In this document: positions 10,150-18,360 of the stretch, piece by piece | Layout: the number at the start of each line of letters is the position of its first letter | How positions within the stretch are numbered: the stretch's first letter is position 1 | DNA from: Centipeda noxia ATCC 43541 | GTDB taxonomy: Bacteria; Bacillota; Negativicutes; Selenomonadales; Selenomonadaceae | NCBI RefSeq assembly: GCF_000160555.1 | Contig: NZ_GG749279.1 | Location: 376,413 to 440,412, forward strand | Reading direction: 5' to 3' | DNA length: 64,000 nucleotides | The notes under the pieces: model-generated | What the model saw: only the letters and a program-made list of their open reading frames with translations | What the model was told of the DNA's origin: nothing | Databases searched by the model: none | Program-made: the position numbers and the translations under genes

Positions 10150-11301
10150 TTAATAGAGTTTTTCAAGTGTAACCCCCGTATAGTAATGGAAAAGGATATC
10201 TTTATAGCTTTTCCTTTGGTCCGCAAGGGCTTTTGCCCCCCATTGGGATAAACCAAGCCCATGACCGGAACCATATCCGCTAAAGACAATCCCCGTCTTA
10301 CTGAGACGTACATCAAACAGTGTGCTTGGCAGAGAAAACATGGAGCGCAGTTCATTCCCGGAGAGCAGAGCATGTCCCTTAGTTCCAACAAAATCTGCCG
10401 ACCGAACCCGTCCGGACAGACTCCGATCTCCACTTCCTTTTCCTATATTCAGTCGTGAAAGACGAACCTCTCTAAGAAGGCCAACCCTCTTTCCGTTCTT
10501 TTCAAAGCTTTTTACAGCAACATCCATAGAAACTGTGCGACTCCAAGGCTTTGTCTGTGATTGAACTTCGTTCACGGCTCTCAAATATGGTACAGAACTC
10601 CCCCACATATTTTCACTGGATTCCGTCATTCCACCCGAATCTGTGTGAAAGAGTGCATCAATGATTGTACCTTTATAGAAAAGCACCTCTCCACGGGTAC
10701 GGTTGACCGCCTCTGTTGTCAACTTCGTTTCTGCTGACATCCCTTCATAGACTTGGCAATGCGAGGTGCTGCAAAGATCAAATCCTTCTGTACTATGGCG
10801 TTTTCGATTTTTCAGCGCAAAAGTACGCGCTGCTACACTTTGTGCCCGCAGGGCTTCCATAGACCAGCTAGATGGCATTTCTTTCGGAACAACACCGTAG
10901 AGATAATCTTCTACCAGAACATTATTGACAACGGTAAGCCCCGATCTCTTCAGGAGAGTGATATATCCTCGATATGGCATACCATTCACCTTAATAAACT
11001 TTTCAGGCTCTGGCTGAATAACCAAACGATCCCCTTTTATCTCCTGCCCGTTTGCCAAAATCTTTCCTTGCAGTATACGAACATCGAGTTCTTTTCTCTG
11101 TGGAAGTACAAAAATCGGATGTTTTTCAGGATTTTCATATACGTACAGTGTACCGCCCGTGGTCGAAAATTGAACCGAAGAAGCCCCCTGCATAATCCCT
11201 ATTGTGATTTCAGGCTGCCATGAAGCCGAAGCCGGGAATGGCAATACAACAACAAATACAGCAAACAGAAAAGATATGTACAGACGAAGATAACCGCTCA
11301 T
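10150..11301 (-). CDS. SpoIID/LytB-domain protein, exported
   Basis: 383 residues from the ATG at 11301 (GAGG upstream). A signal peptide or anchor is visible at the N-terminus ([20 protein letters not shown]). The SpoIID domain runs from about residue 110 to the end, with [56 protein letters not shown] and the closing [19 protein letters not shown]. SpoIID of sporulating Firmicutes is a lytic transglycosylase cutting glycan strands lacking stem peptides; LytB-type relatives act in vegetative wall remodelling. No other sporulation gene is seen in this window, so a general peptidoglycan role is more likely (inference). Lies between queH and queA. Confidence 0.88.
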   Translation of the reverse strand: MSGYLRLYISFLFAVFVVVLPFPASASWQPEITIGIMQGASSVQFSTTGGTLYVYENPEKHPIFVLPQRKELDVRILQGKILANGQEIKGDRLVIQPEPEKFIKVNGMPYRGYITLLKRSGLTVVNNVLVEDYLYGVVPKEMPSSWSMEALRAQSVAARTFALKNRKRHSTEGFDLCSTSHCQVYEGMSAETKLTTEAVNRTRGEVLFYKGTIIDALFHTDSGGMTESSENMWGSSVPYLRAVNEVQSQTKPWSRTVSMDVAVKSFEKNGKRVGLLREVRLSRLNIGKGSGDRSLSGRVRSADFVGTKGHALLSGNELRSMFSLPSTLFDVRLSKTGIVFSGYGSGHGLGLSQWGAKALADQRKSYKDILFHYYTGVTLEKLY

Positions 11302-11322
11302 TGTAGATTCCTCTTTCACTGG

Positions 11323-11919
11323 CTATGCCATGAGGCGCAGACGCTTTCTCTCTTTATTTTCCTTGCGCTGAAGTTTCCGAAGAGCACGACTGTACCGCTC
11401 CTCTTCGCTGAATATACAACCACAGTAGGACTGGCGATAGAGACCAAGCTCTTTACTCAGATCGATCCCATCCTGCCAGCCAATACGAAAATCTTCGTAA
11501 TAAAAAGAAACACCATAAAAGTCGGCAAAGTGTTCTGCAACGGAACGCATCAAATCGTGGTGCTGATAGATGCTATAAAACAGAGTTGAGGTAAACGTGT
11601 CAAATCCATGTTCAGATGCATACCGAGCCGTTTCTTCCAATCGCCATGTATAACACATATGGCAGCGGCCTTTTTTTGTTCCCTCCGCCGGAAGGGCCTT
11701 TTTTAAAAAATCGCGCATAGCATACGTTTCATCTGCAACGAAGTCCATCTGCATAATCTCAGCAAACTTCCTTGCTGTTTGCAGACGTTCATTCCACTCC
11801 CGATAAGGATGGATGTTCGGATTGAAAAAATATCCTGTAGGTTCAATTCCATCGGTACGCAGTTTTTTCAACGGATAGCAGGAACAGGGCCCGCAGCACA
11901 TGTGCATGAGCATTTTCAT
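11323..11919 (-). CDS. queH: Epoxyqueuosine reductase QueH
   Basis: 198 residues from the ATG at 11919, directly after the ruvB stop; a longer frame would overlap ruvB by over 100 bases. QueH reduces epoxyqueuosine in tRNA to queuosine and replaces the unrelated cobalamin enzyme QueG. The cysteine motifs of the family (formerly DUF208) are visible: MCCGPCSC near the N-terminus, CHMCYTWR in the middle and SYCGC near residue 165, which hold the iron-sulfur cluster and a redox pair. Other typical segments are GYFFNPNIHPYREW and FYSIYQHHDL. Neighbour queA provides its substrate. Confidence 0.93.
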   Translation of the reverse strand: MKMLMHMCCGPCSCYPLKKLRTDGIEPTGYFFNPNIHPYREWNERLQTARKFAEIMQMDFVADETYAMRDFLKKALPAEGTKKGRCHMCYTWRLEETARYASEHGFDTFTSTLFYSIYQHHDLMRSVAEHFADFYGVSFYYEDFRIGWQDGIDLSKELGLYRQSYCGCIFSEEERYSRALRKLQRKENKERKRLRLMA

Positions 11920-11920
11920 C

Positions 11921-12958
11921 TCAGAGAAGCTCTCCTTGTCTGTCATCATTTTGTGGAAATGGAATACCCATATGCTCATACCCCCCGCGGGTAACAATTC
12001 GTCCGCGTGCCGTACGTGCGATAAAGCCAAGCTGGATGAGATATGGCTCATAAACATCCTCTATGGTTTCCACCATCTCACTCAGTGCCGCCGCCAGTGT
12101 CTTTAGTCCGACAGGACCGCCGGAGAATTTTCGAATCATAACTTCCAGCATATGGCGGTCCTTATTCTCCAACCCCTTCTCATCGACCTCCAGCGCTTCC
12201 AGCGCCTCAATCGTCACGGCCTTCGATACCATTTGCTCACCAGCAACCTGTGCAATATCACGCACACGCTTTAGGATGCGGTTCGCGACACGAGGTGTTC
12301 CGCGCGAACGCCGAGCAATCTCCAGCGCCCCCTCGCGTTCGATATGGACAGAAAGGATTTCAGCTGTTCGTTCAATGATGAGCAGCAGTGCTTCCGATGT
12401 ATAATATTCCAGCCGTGACTGGATGCCAAACCGATCGCGCAGCGGCGCAGAAAGCGCTCCTGTTTTGGTCGTTGCGCCAATGAGGGTGAATGGTGCAAGA
12501 TCCAGACGCAAAGAGCGTGCACTAGGCCCCTTCCCAATGATGATATCAATGGCATGATCCTCCATTGCAGAGTAGAGAATCTCCTCGACATGATGAGAGA
12601 GGCGGTGAATTTCGTCGATAAAAAGGATGTCATTCGTCTGCAGGTTCGTAAGCAGAGAAGCGAGATCCCCCTGACGCTCGATGGCAGGAGCAGATGTTTG
12701 GCGGAAATTAGCCCCCATTTCATTGGCAATAATCGCAGCAAGTGTTGTCTTCCCAAGGCCGGGCGGTCCATAGAGCAGCACATGATCCAGAGCCTCCCCC
12801 CGTGAGAGGGCCGCTTGTATGAACTTGGACAGATTCGACTTCACCTTATCCTGCCCTATGTATTCATTCAAACGGCGCGGCCTCAGACTATACTGCCAGC
12901 CATCCGCTGCCTGTTCCTCAAACGAGATCAATTCCTCGTCCTCATATAAATCGTGCAT
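11921..12958 (-). CDS. ruvB: Holliday junction branch-migration ATPase RuvB
   Basis: 345 residues. AAA+ motor that drives branch migration of Holliday junctions with RuvA. Walker [10 protein letters not shown] is at residues 64-72, Walker B is in LFIDEIHRL, sensor 1 follows in [18 protein letters not shown], and the C-terminal winged helix has [11 protein letters not shown] and [15 protein letters not shown]. The ATG has a GGGGGG site five bases away. The gene lies 15 bases after ruvA and one base ahead of queH, in the order ruvC-ruvA-ruvB. Confidence 0.98.
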   Translation of the reverse strand: MHDLYEDEELISFEEQAADGWQYSLRPRRLNEYIGQDKVKSNLSKFIQAALSRGEALDHVLLYGPPGLGKTTLAAIIANEMGANFRQTSAPAIERQGDLASLLTNLQTNDILFIDEIHRLSHHVEEILYSAMEDHAIDIIIGKGPSARSLRLDLAPFTLIGATTKTGALSAPLRDRFGIQSRLEYYTSEALLLIIERTAEILSVHIEREGALEIARRSRGTPRVANRILKRVRDIAQVAGEQMVSKAVTIEALEALEVDEKGLENKDRHMLEVMIRKFSGGPVGLKTLAAALSEMVETIEDVYEPYLIQLGFIARTARGRIVTRGGYEHMGIPFPQNDDRQGELL

Positions 12959-12973
12959 CGAATCCCCCCTTTT

Positions 12974-13576
12974 TCAAAATCGCTGCAGCTCAGCCAAAGC
13001 ATAGCGAATTATCTCTTCCGTACTTTCCCAATCCATCTTTTTCTTCAGTACAGACTGAATTTCACTCTGCCCAAAGCCAAGATTGAGAAGTGCTTCTGTC
13101 GCCTCAGAGATCTTATCGCCCATACTGTCAGCAAAACCAGCTGCATGATCTGCAAAAGAATCATCATCAAAAGAGGAGGATGTAAGTTTATCCTTCAGCT
13201 CCAAGATAATTCGTTCTGCAGTCTTTTTTCCAATCCCCGGGAGTTTCGTAATTGCCTTGACATCCTTCTGATGGATTAATCGATAAAACTCATTTGCCGT
13301 AATTGCCGAAAGAATCCCCTGTGCAACCTTTGGCCCAATTCCTGAGATGCCGATCAAATGTTGAAAGAGATCATACTCCTCTTGTGAAAAGAAGCCGTAT
13401 AGGAGTATGGCATCCTCACGTACATGTGTATGAATATAGAGCATGACTTCTTCGCCGACACTGAGGTGATTGCGTGTCTGGTGGGAGACAAACACACGAT
13501 AGCCAACATCGTGGACATCTAAAAAACAATAATCCGGAAATGTATATGTAACTTTCCCGCGTAAAAATCCAATCAT
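12974..13576 (-). CDS. ruvA: Holliday junction DNA-binding protein RuvA
   Basis: 200 residues, the normal length. Forms a tetramer that holds the four-way junction and loads RuvB. The N-terminal OB fold begins MIGFLRGKVTY; the two helix-hairpin-helix motifs are visible as LIGISGIGPKVAQGILS (about 70-86) and LPGIGKKTAERIILELKDKL (about 108-127). The C-terminal domain that contacts RuvB (about 150-200) contains EALLNLGFGQSE. Nineteen bases separate it from ruvC. Confidence 0.97.
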   Translation of the reverse strand: MIGFLRGKVTYTFPDYCFLDVHDVGYRVFVSHQTRNHLSVGEEVMLYIHTHVREDAILLYGFFSQEEYDLFQHLIGISGIGPKVAQGILSAITANEFYRLIHQKDVKAITKLPGIGKKTAERIILELKDKLTSSSFDDDSFADHAAGFADSMGDKISEATEALLNLGFGQSEIQSVLKKKMDWESTEEIIRYALAELQRF

Positions 13577-13595
13577 TTATTCTATGCTCCCCCAT

Positions 13596-14090
13596 CTATA
13601 TTCGATTGCGCCATGCAATACTATCCACGCAATGCGCAGCACTGATGGCAACTGCAAGAGCGTCGGCAGCATCATCCGGGTGAGGCGGCGCCGGAAGATT
13701 CAAGAGCTTTGTCACCATATATATGACCTGTTCTTTCGTCGCCTTCCCATAGCCCGTCACAGACTGCTTTACCTGCAGTGGCGTTCGCTCCACAATTGGT
13801 ATATTATTCTGAGCTGCAGCAAGGAGCACGATACCACGTGCCTGTCCGACCGGAATCGCTGTTGTCACGTTCCGATTAAAGAAAAGCTGCTCCACCCCCA
13901 TTGCATCGGGCGCATATTTTTGGATGAGCACCTCAAGCTCCGTATAGATTTTCAAAAGGCGCTTCTCAACCGCCATTTTCGATGGTGTTGTAATCGCGCC
14001 ATAGGCATGCGGACGCAGACGTGAGCCTGTCAGCTCCACAAAGCCATAGCCGCAAATGGCAGTCCCTGGATCAATACCGAGTACTAACAT
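13596..14090 (-). CDS. ruvC: Crossover junction endodeoxyribonuclease RuvC
   Basis: 164 residues from the ATG at 14090, which gives the standard N-terminus MLVLGIDPGT. A frame extending 17 codons further upstream runs through a hairpin and lacks family similarity. RuvC cuts Holliday junctions symmetrically. Its acidic catalytic residues are visible: Asp7 in GIDPGT, Glu in GVEQLFF and the Asp pair in HPDDAADAL. The Shine-Dalgarno is weak (AAGAAT). It follows a terminator-like hairpin after yebC. Confidence 0.96.
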   Translation of the reverse strand: MLVLGIDPGTAICGYGFVELTGSRLRPHAYGAITTPSKMAVEKRLLKIYTELEVLIQKYAPDAMGVEQLFFNRNVTTAIPVGQARGIVLLAAAQNNIPIVERTPLQVKQSVTGYGKATKEQVIYMVTKLLNLPAPPHPDDAADALAVAISAAHCVDSIAWRNRI

Positions 14091-14102
14091 CTTCTTATTC
14101 TT

Positions 14103-14132
14103 AAAAGAGTGCAGACATCTTGTCTGCACTCT
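14103..14132 (-). terminator. Terminator-like hairpin between yebC and ruvC
   Basis: Eleven-base perfect stem AGAGTGCAGAC/GTCTGCACTCT (14122-14132 with 14106-14116), 5-base loop, then only four T. It lies 13 bases before the ruvC start. The short T run suggests partial termination or an RNA-processing site rather than a full stop. Confidence 0.6.
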
Positions 14133-14149
14133 GATAAGCAATCCTCCGC

Positions 14150-14878
14150 TTATTCACCCATTTCATAGTTGCTGTACACATTCTGGACATCATCATTGTC
14201 CTCGAGCGCATCAATCAATGTCTGCATTTTTTCTGCATCCTTATCAACCAGGTGAACTGTCGTATCAGGAACCATCGTCACCTCGGCAGAGACTGTTTCA
14301 ATGCCCTTTTCCCCCAGTACACTTTCGATGGAGTCAAAGACATCAGGCTCAGCAATGATCTCGAAAGCATCATCCTCTGTACGCATATCCTCCGCGCCTG
14401 CTTCCAATACAAGCTCAAGAAGGGCATCCTCATCATCAAAAGCTTCACGTTCCACGATAAAAACTGCCTTCTTCTTGAACATCCATGATACGCAGCCATC
14501 CTGCCCCAAATTTCCGCCATATTTCGAAAAGAGGTGACGAACATCAGCAGCCGTACGGTTGCGGTTGTCCGTCAATATATCGAGCATAACGGCGGTACCA
14601 CCAGGTCCATACCCCTCGTAGAAGAGTTCTTCGTAATTGCTTCCGTCGGTCGCACCAAGACCCTTCTGGATGGCGCGATTAATGTTATCTTTTGGAATAT
14701 TATTGGCTTTTGCCTTGGAAAGAGCGAGCTTCAAACGCATATTGCCCGTTGGATCTCCGCCGCCCATACGGACGGCAATTGTAATCTCGCGTCCTATCTT
14801 TGTCGTGATCTTGCCACGAATTGCATCATTTGCTCCCTTTTTGCGTTTTATATTTGCCCATTTTGAATGACCTGACAT
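14150..14878 (-). CDS. YebC/PmpR-family regulatory or translation-associated protein
   Basis: 242 residues from the ATG at 14878 (AGGAGG site). It begins MSGHSKWANIKRKKGANDA and contains GRKITIAVRMGGGDP-like (here GREITIAVRMGGGDP), IQKGLGATDGSNYEE and GYGPGGTAVMLDILTDN, all diagnostic of the family. Some members bind DNA as transcription regulators and recent work links YebC-type proteins to translation of difficult motifs; the role here cannot be told from sequence. It lies upstream of ruvCAB, a very common arrangement, and its start is 17 bases from the tyrS stop. Confidence 0.93.
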   Translation of the reverse strand: MSGHSKWANIKRKKGANDAIRGKITTKIGREITIAVRMGGGDPTGNMRLKLALSKAKANNIPKDNINRAIQKGLGATDGSNYEELFYEGYGPGGTAVMLDILTDNRNRTAADVRHLFSKYGGNLGQDGCVSWMFKKKAVFIVEREAFDDEDALLELVLEAGAEDMRTEDDAFEIIAEPDVFDSIESVLGEKGIETVSAEVTMVPDTTVHLVDKDAEKMQTLIDALEDNDDVQNVYSNYEMGE

Positions 14879-14894
14879 TGTTTCCTCCTTCCTA

Positions 14895-16124
14895 TCACAC
14901 TTCAGAAGAACTGTGATTCCCATATAAAAGCTGATAATGTTTCTTTTTCCCTTTTTTAATCAACGCTATACCCTGCAAGAAATCGATCTCATTAAGGACA
15001 TAATATTCATCCGTAACACGCACATCGTTCAGTGTGATTCCCCCTTGTTGGATCAGGCGGCGAGCCTCTCCCTTTGATGAGAGCACCTTGCTTCGTGTAA
15101 GCACATCGATAAGCTTTTCTCCAATCGTCACATGGATTTTCGGAAGCTGCGCAGATATACCTCCGCTAAACAATGTTCTTGCTGTTTCCTGTGCCTTCAA
15201 TGCCTCCTGCTCACCATGAACGATTTTCGTCACTTCATATGCGAGGATCTCTTTGGATCGATTAATATTTCGTCCTTCGGCTGCAGCAAGACGACGCACT
15301 TCCTCCATGGGAAGATAGGTGAGAAGAGACAGACAAATTTCAATGTCGGCATCGTCAATATTACGCCAGTATTGATAGAAGTCATAGGAGGATGTCTTTT
15401 CTGGATCAAGCCAGAGCGCTCCCCCAGCTGTTTTTCCCATCTTACTTCCATCACTCTTTGTCAAGAGCCTATTGGTAAGTCCAAAGACTGTAATATTTTT
15501 TTTACGGCGACAAAGCTCTACGCCGGCAATGATATTTGACCATTGGTCATCACCACCCATTTGCAGTCTACATCCATAACGCCTATTTAGTTCGAGAAAA
15601 TCATATGCCTGCATAATCATATAATTGAACTCAAGAAAGGTAAGCCCTTTCTCCCAACGCTGCTTATAACTTTCAGCAGATAGCATACGATTTACCGTAA
15701 AATGTTTTCCGACATCACGAAGCAAATCGATATAGTTAAGTTTACGAAGCCAATCTCCATTATCTACCATAATTGCTCGATCGTCATTAAAGTCGATAAA
15801 TCGTGAAATCTGCTTTTTAAAGCACTCACAGTTATAGTGAATGGTATCATCGGTCATAACCCTACGCATATCTGTACGTCCGGATGGATCTCCAACAGTT
15901 CCAGTGCCTCCGCCAACAAGACAAATCGGGCGATGCCCCGCACGTTGCATATGCGACATAGCCATAAGAGCAATCAGATGTCCTGCATGGAGACTATCTG
16001 CCGTAGGATCAAAACCAATATAGAAGGTGACTCGCTCTTTTTCGAGAAGATCTCGTAGCGTATCTTCATCTGTGCATTGTGCAAGAAAATTACGTTCTTT
16101 TAGTATATCGACTGCATTCAACAC
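14895..16124 (-). CDS. tyrS: Tyrosyl-tRNA synthetase
   Basis: 409 residues with a GTG start at 16124 (AAGGGG upstream). Class I synthetase that charges tRNA-Tyr. The nucleotide-binding motif HAGH is in FDPTADSLHAGHLIALM (about residues 46-49), with GGGTGTVGDPSGR after it. The KMSKS loop is seen as SDGSKMGKT at about 230. An S4 RNA-binding domain fills the C-terminus (VLSSKGEARRLIQQGGITLND). No T-box leader is visible; the gene follows PBP1A by 13 bases and is probably transcribed with it. Confidence 0.97.
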   Translation of the reverse strand: MLNAVDILKERNFLAQCTDEDTLRDLLEKERVTFYIGFDPTADSLHAGHLIALMAMSHMQRAGHRPICLVGGGTGTVGDPSGRTDMRRVMTDDTIHYNCECFKKQISRFIDFNDDRAIMVDNGDWLRKLNYIDLLRDVGKHFTVNRMLSAESYKQRWEKGLTFLEFNYMIMQAYDFLELNRRYGCRLQMGGDDQWSNIIAGVELCRRKKNITVFGLTNRLLTKSDGSKMGKTAGGALWLDPEKTSSYDFYQYWRNIDDADIEICLSLLTYLPMEEVRRLAAAEGRNINRSKEILAYEVTKIVHGEQEALKAQETARTLFSGGISAQLPKIHVTIGEKLIDVLTRSKVLSSKGEARRLIQQGGITLNDVRVTDEYYVLNEIDFLQGIALIKKGKKKHYQLLYGNHSSSEV

Positions 16125-16137
16125 AATACCCCTTTTC

Positions 16138-18261
16138 TTAGTTCTGTCCTTTTTCTACACCCATTCCAGGTTCCGGCGTATCAGAAGCTCCGGGAGACGG
16201 AACATGTGATGCCTGCGCAGCAGATCTATTTGGCCTATGCTTTCCTGCAGAAGAAGTCCCTGATGTTTTTCCGGTATCTTTTCCCTTCTCTTCAGAAGAA
16301 CTTTTTCCATCATTTTCTTTCTCAGGAGTTTCGTTAGAATCCTCTGCATCCGATGACACAGGGTAAGACGAAGTTCCCTCAAAATGGCGTACCGGAAGGC
16401 CAGCGTGTGCCCTCAGCATAAACGCCTGCCATATCACGGCCGGTGTCATTCCTCCAGACATTCCCTTTAGGTCACCAACACTGTCATTTCCAATCCAAAC
16501 GCCTGCGACAAGATCGGGGGTATATCCCACGAACCAAGCATCGTGATAGTCACTTGTCGTACCCGTCTTTCCGGCTGCAGGCCTCCCTATATTAGCGCTC
16601 GTCCCCGTTCCACGTTGGATGACATCCTCCAACATAGCCGACATTGTGGAAGCGTTCGCCGCAGAGATGACACTCTTTTCTTTACGTTCCGCTTCTTCGA
16701 GGACCTTTCCAGTACGTGAAACAACGCGAATAATTGCAACCGGATCGACATGAACCCCTCGATTAGCAAAGGTACCATATGCACTCGTAAGTTCAAGCGG
16801 CGACACTCCACGTGTCATACCCCCAAGTGCAGTTGCCAAGTTGCGATCATTAGTTGTTCCGTCAAGTACAAATGTTGATATCCCCATCTCCTGCGCATAG
16901 AAGATCGCCTTATCAATACCGATATCCTGTGCAATTCGAACCGTAGGAACATTAAGAGATAAGCGTACAACATCACGGAGGCGAACCTTGCCGGAAAATT
17001 TACGGTTATAGTTCTGCGGTTCCCAGCCACCGACCTTTAAAGGCTTATCATCGATGACAGATTCCGGCGTATAGTTATTTTCAAGTGCTGCTACAAAGAC
17101 AAAAGGCTTAAATGCTGATCCTGGCTGGCGGACTGCCTGTGTCGCACGATTAAACTGATCAGTGCCGCGCCCACCTACCATTGCTTTAATGTATCCTGTA
17201 TGCGGGTCAATGGCTACCAATGCCCCTTGCGGCTGAACGATCCCATTTGCATCAGTAAAATAGGATGGCAGATTCTGCATAGCAGCCTCTGCCGCAGATT
17301 GAAGATCCATATCAATAGTCGTATAGATCTTCAACCCGTCCTTATAGATCGCATCATCTCCATATTTTTCAGCAAGGAGCTGCAACACATAGTCGACAAA
17401 ATAGGAGGCTCTCCCTCCCACATCGTTTGTGCTTTTTACAATAGGAAGTTCTTCTTTTTTCGCAGCACTTGCTTCGCTCTCACTGATATATCCGTATTTA
17501 ACCATCTGATCAAGAACAACGGCTTTACGCTCTGTTGCAGCTTCCATATTGTTCAGAGGGGAATAATAGTTAGGGCTCTTTGGAATGCCGGCAAGCATGG
17601 CGCATTCATTGAGTGTCAGATCCTTAGCATCCTTGCCGAAATATGTACGTGCAGCGGCCTGAACTCCATAGGCTCCTTGTCCAAAGTAAATTTGATTCAT
17701 ATAAAGTTCAAGGATTTCCTGCTTTGTATACTGACGTTCCAACTGAAGTGCAAGAAAAGCTTCCTGTATCTTACGTTTTAAGGTTTGATCCTGGGTCAAA
17801 TAGGCATTCTTTGCAAGCTGCTGTGTAATGGTAGAACCACCCTCGGTGACAGTGCGGCCTCGAATATTAGCCCAAATAGCGCGCATGATCGCGCGGGGGT
17901 CAATGCCAATATGATCGTAGAAGCGATTATCCTCAACGGCAATAAAGGCATTCTGAAGGTTTTTCGGAATCTCATTGATCCCCACGGGTCTACGGTTCTC
18001 CGCAGCATGAATATTAGCAATCTCATTGCCGTGAATATCATAGATCTGCGAGGATGCAGGCGGAACAATATCTTCGGCGAGATTTGATCTCGTATTGAGA
18101 CTTGCAGTCAAAAATCCACAGCCTACGCCTATGATCATAACAAATAGAATCAACCCCACGACGAGAATTGCTTTCCCAAGAATGGAACCTTTATTTGATT
18201 TCTTAGCCGCTTTCTTTTCGCCTTTTTGCATAGATACCTTCTTGTTTTGATATTTTTCCAT
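16138..18261 (-). CDS. Class A penicillin-binding protein (PBP1A family)
   Basis: 707 residues from the ATG at 18261 (GGGAGAG site). Bifunctional glycosyltransferase/transpeptidase of peptidoglycan synthesis. Order: basic cytoplasmic tail, one membrane segment (about 30-55), GT51 domain with VEDNRFYDHIGID and GGSTITQQLAKN, then the transpeptidase with SxxK at Ser382 (PGSAFKPF), SLN in RLSLNVPTVR and KTGTT near 565. After the transpeptidase lies a roughly 70-residue Ser/Glu/Lys/Pro-rich tail (about 635-707) with no apparent domain. It heads the tyrS-yebC-ruvCAB run and has a candidate promoter at 18291-18318. Confidence 0.96.
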   Translation of the reverse strand: MEKYQNKKVSMQKGEKKAAKKSNKGSILGKAILVVGLILFVMIIGVGCGFLTASLNTRSNLAEDIVPPASSQIYDIHGNEIANIHAAENRRPVGINEIPKNLQNAFIAVEDNRFYDHIGIDPRAIMRAIWANIRGRTVTEGGSTITQQLAKNAYLTQDQTLKRKIQEAFLALQLERQYTKQEILELYMNQIYFGQGAYGVQAAARTYFGKDAKDLTLNECAMLAGIPKSPNYYSPLNNMEAATERKAVVLDQMVKYGYISESEASAAKKEELPIVKSTNDVGGRASYFVDYVLQLLAEKYGDDAIYKDGLKIYTTIDMDLQSAAEAAMQNLPSYFTDANGIVQPQGALVAIDPHTGYIKAMVGGRGTDQFNRATQAVRQPGSAFKPFVFVAALENNYTPESVIDDKPLKVGGWEPQNYNRKFSGKVRLRDVVRLSLNVPTVRIAQDIGIDKAIFYAQEMGISTFVLDGTTNDRNLATALGGMTRGVSPLELTSAYGTFANRGVHVDPVAIIRVVSRTGKVLEEAERKEKSVISAANASTMSAMLEDVIQRGTGTSANIGRPAAGKTGTTSDYHDAWFVGYTPDLVAGVWIGNDSVGDLKGMSGGMTPAVIWQAFMLRAHAGLPVRHFEGTSSYPVSSDAEDSNETPEKENDGKSSSEEKGKDTGKTSGTSSAGKHRPNRSAAQASHVPSPGASDTPEPGMGVEKGQN

Positions 18262-18290
18262 TGTGCTCTCCCTACACATGTGACTTCTTT

Positions 18291-18318
18291 ATTTTAACAC
18301 AAACTTTGAGTTTTGTAA
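18291..18318 (-). promoter_or_regulatory. Candidate promoter of the PBP1A operon
   Basis: TTACAA (18313-18318), 16-base spacer, TAAAAT (18291-18296) on the minus strand, 30 bases before the PBP1A ATG. A second TTGACA-like hexamer further upstream is too far to pair with this -10. Confidence 0.5.
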
Positions 18319-18360
18319 GGACATTTTGTCAAAATCGAAAGCATTCACTGAGACAATTAT

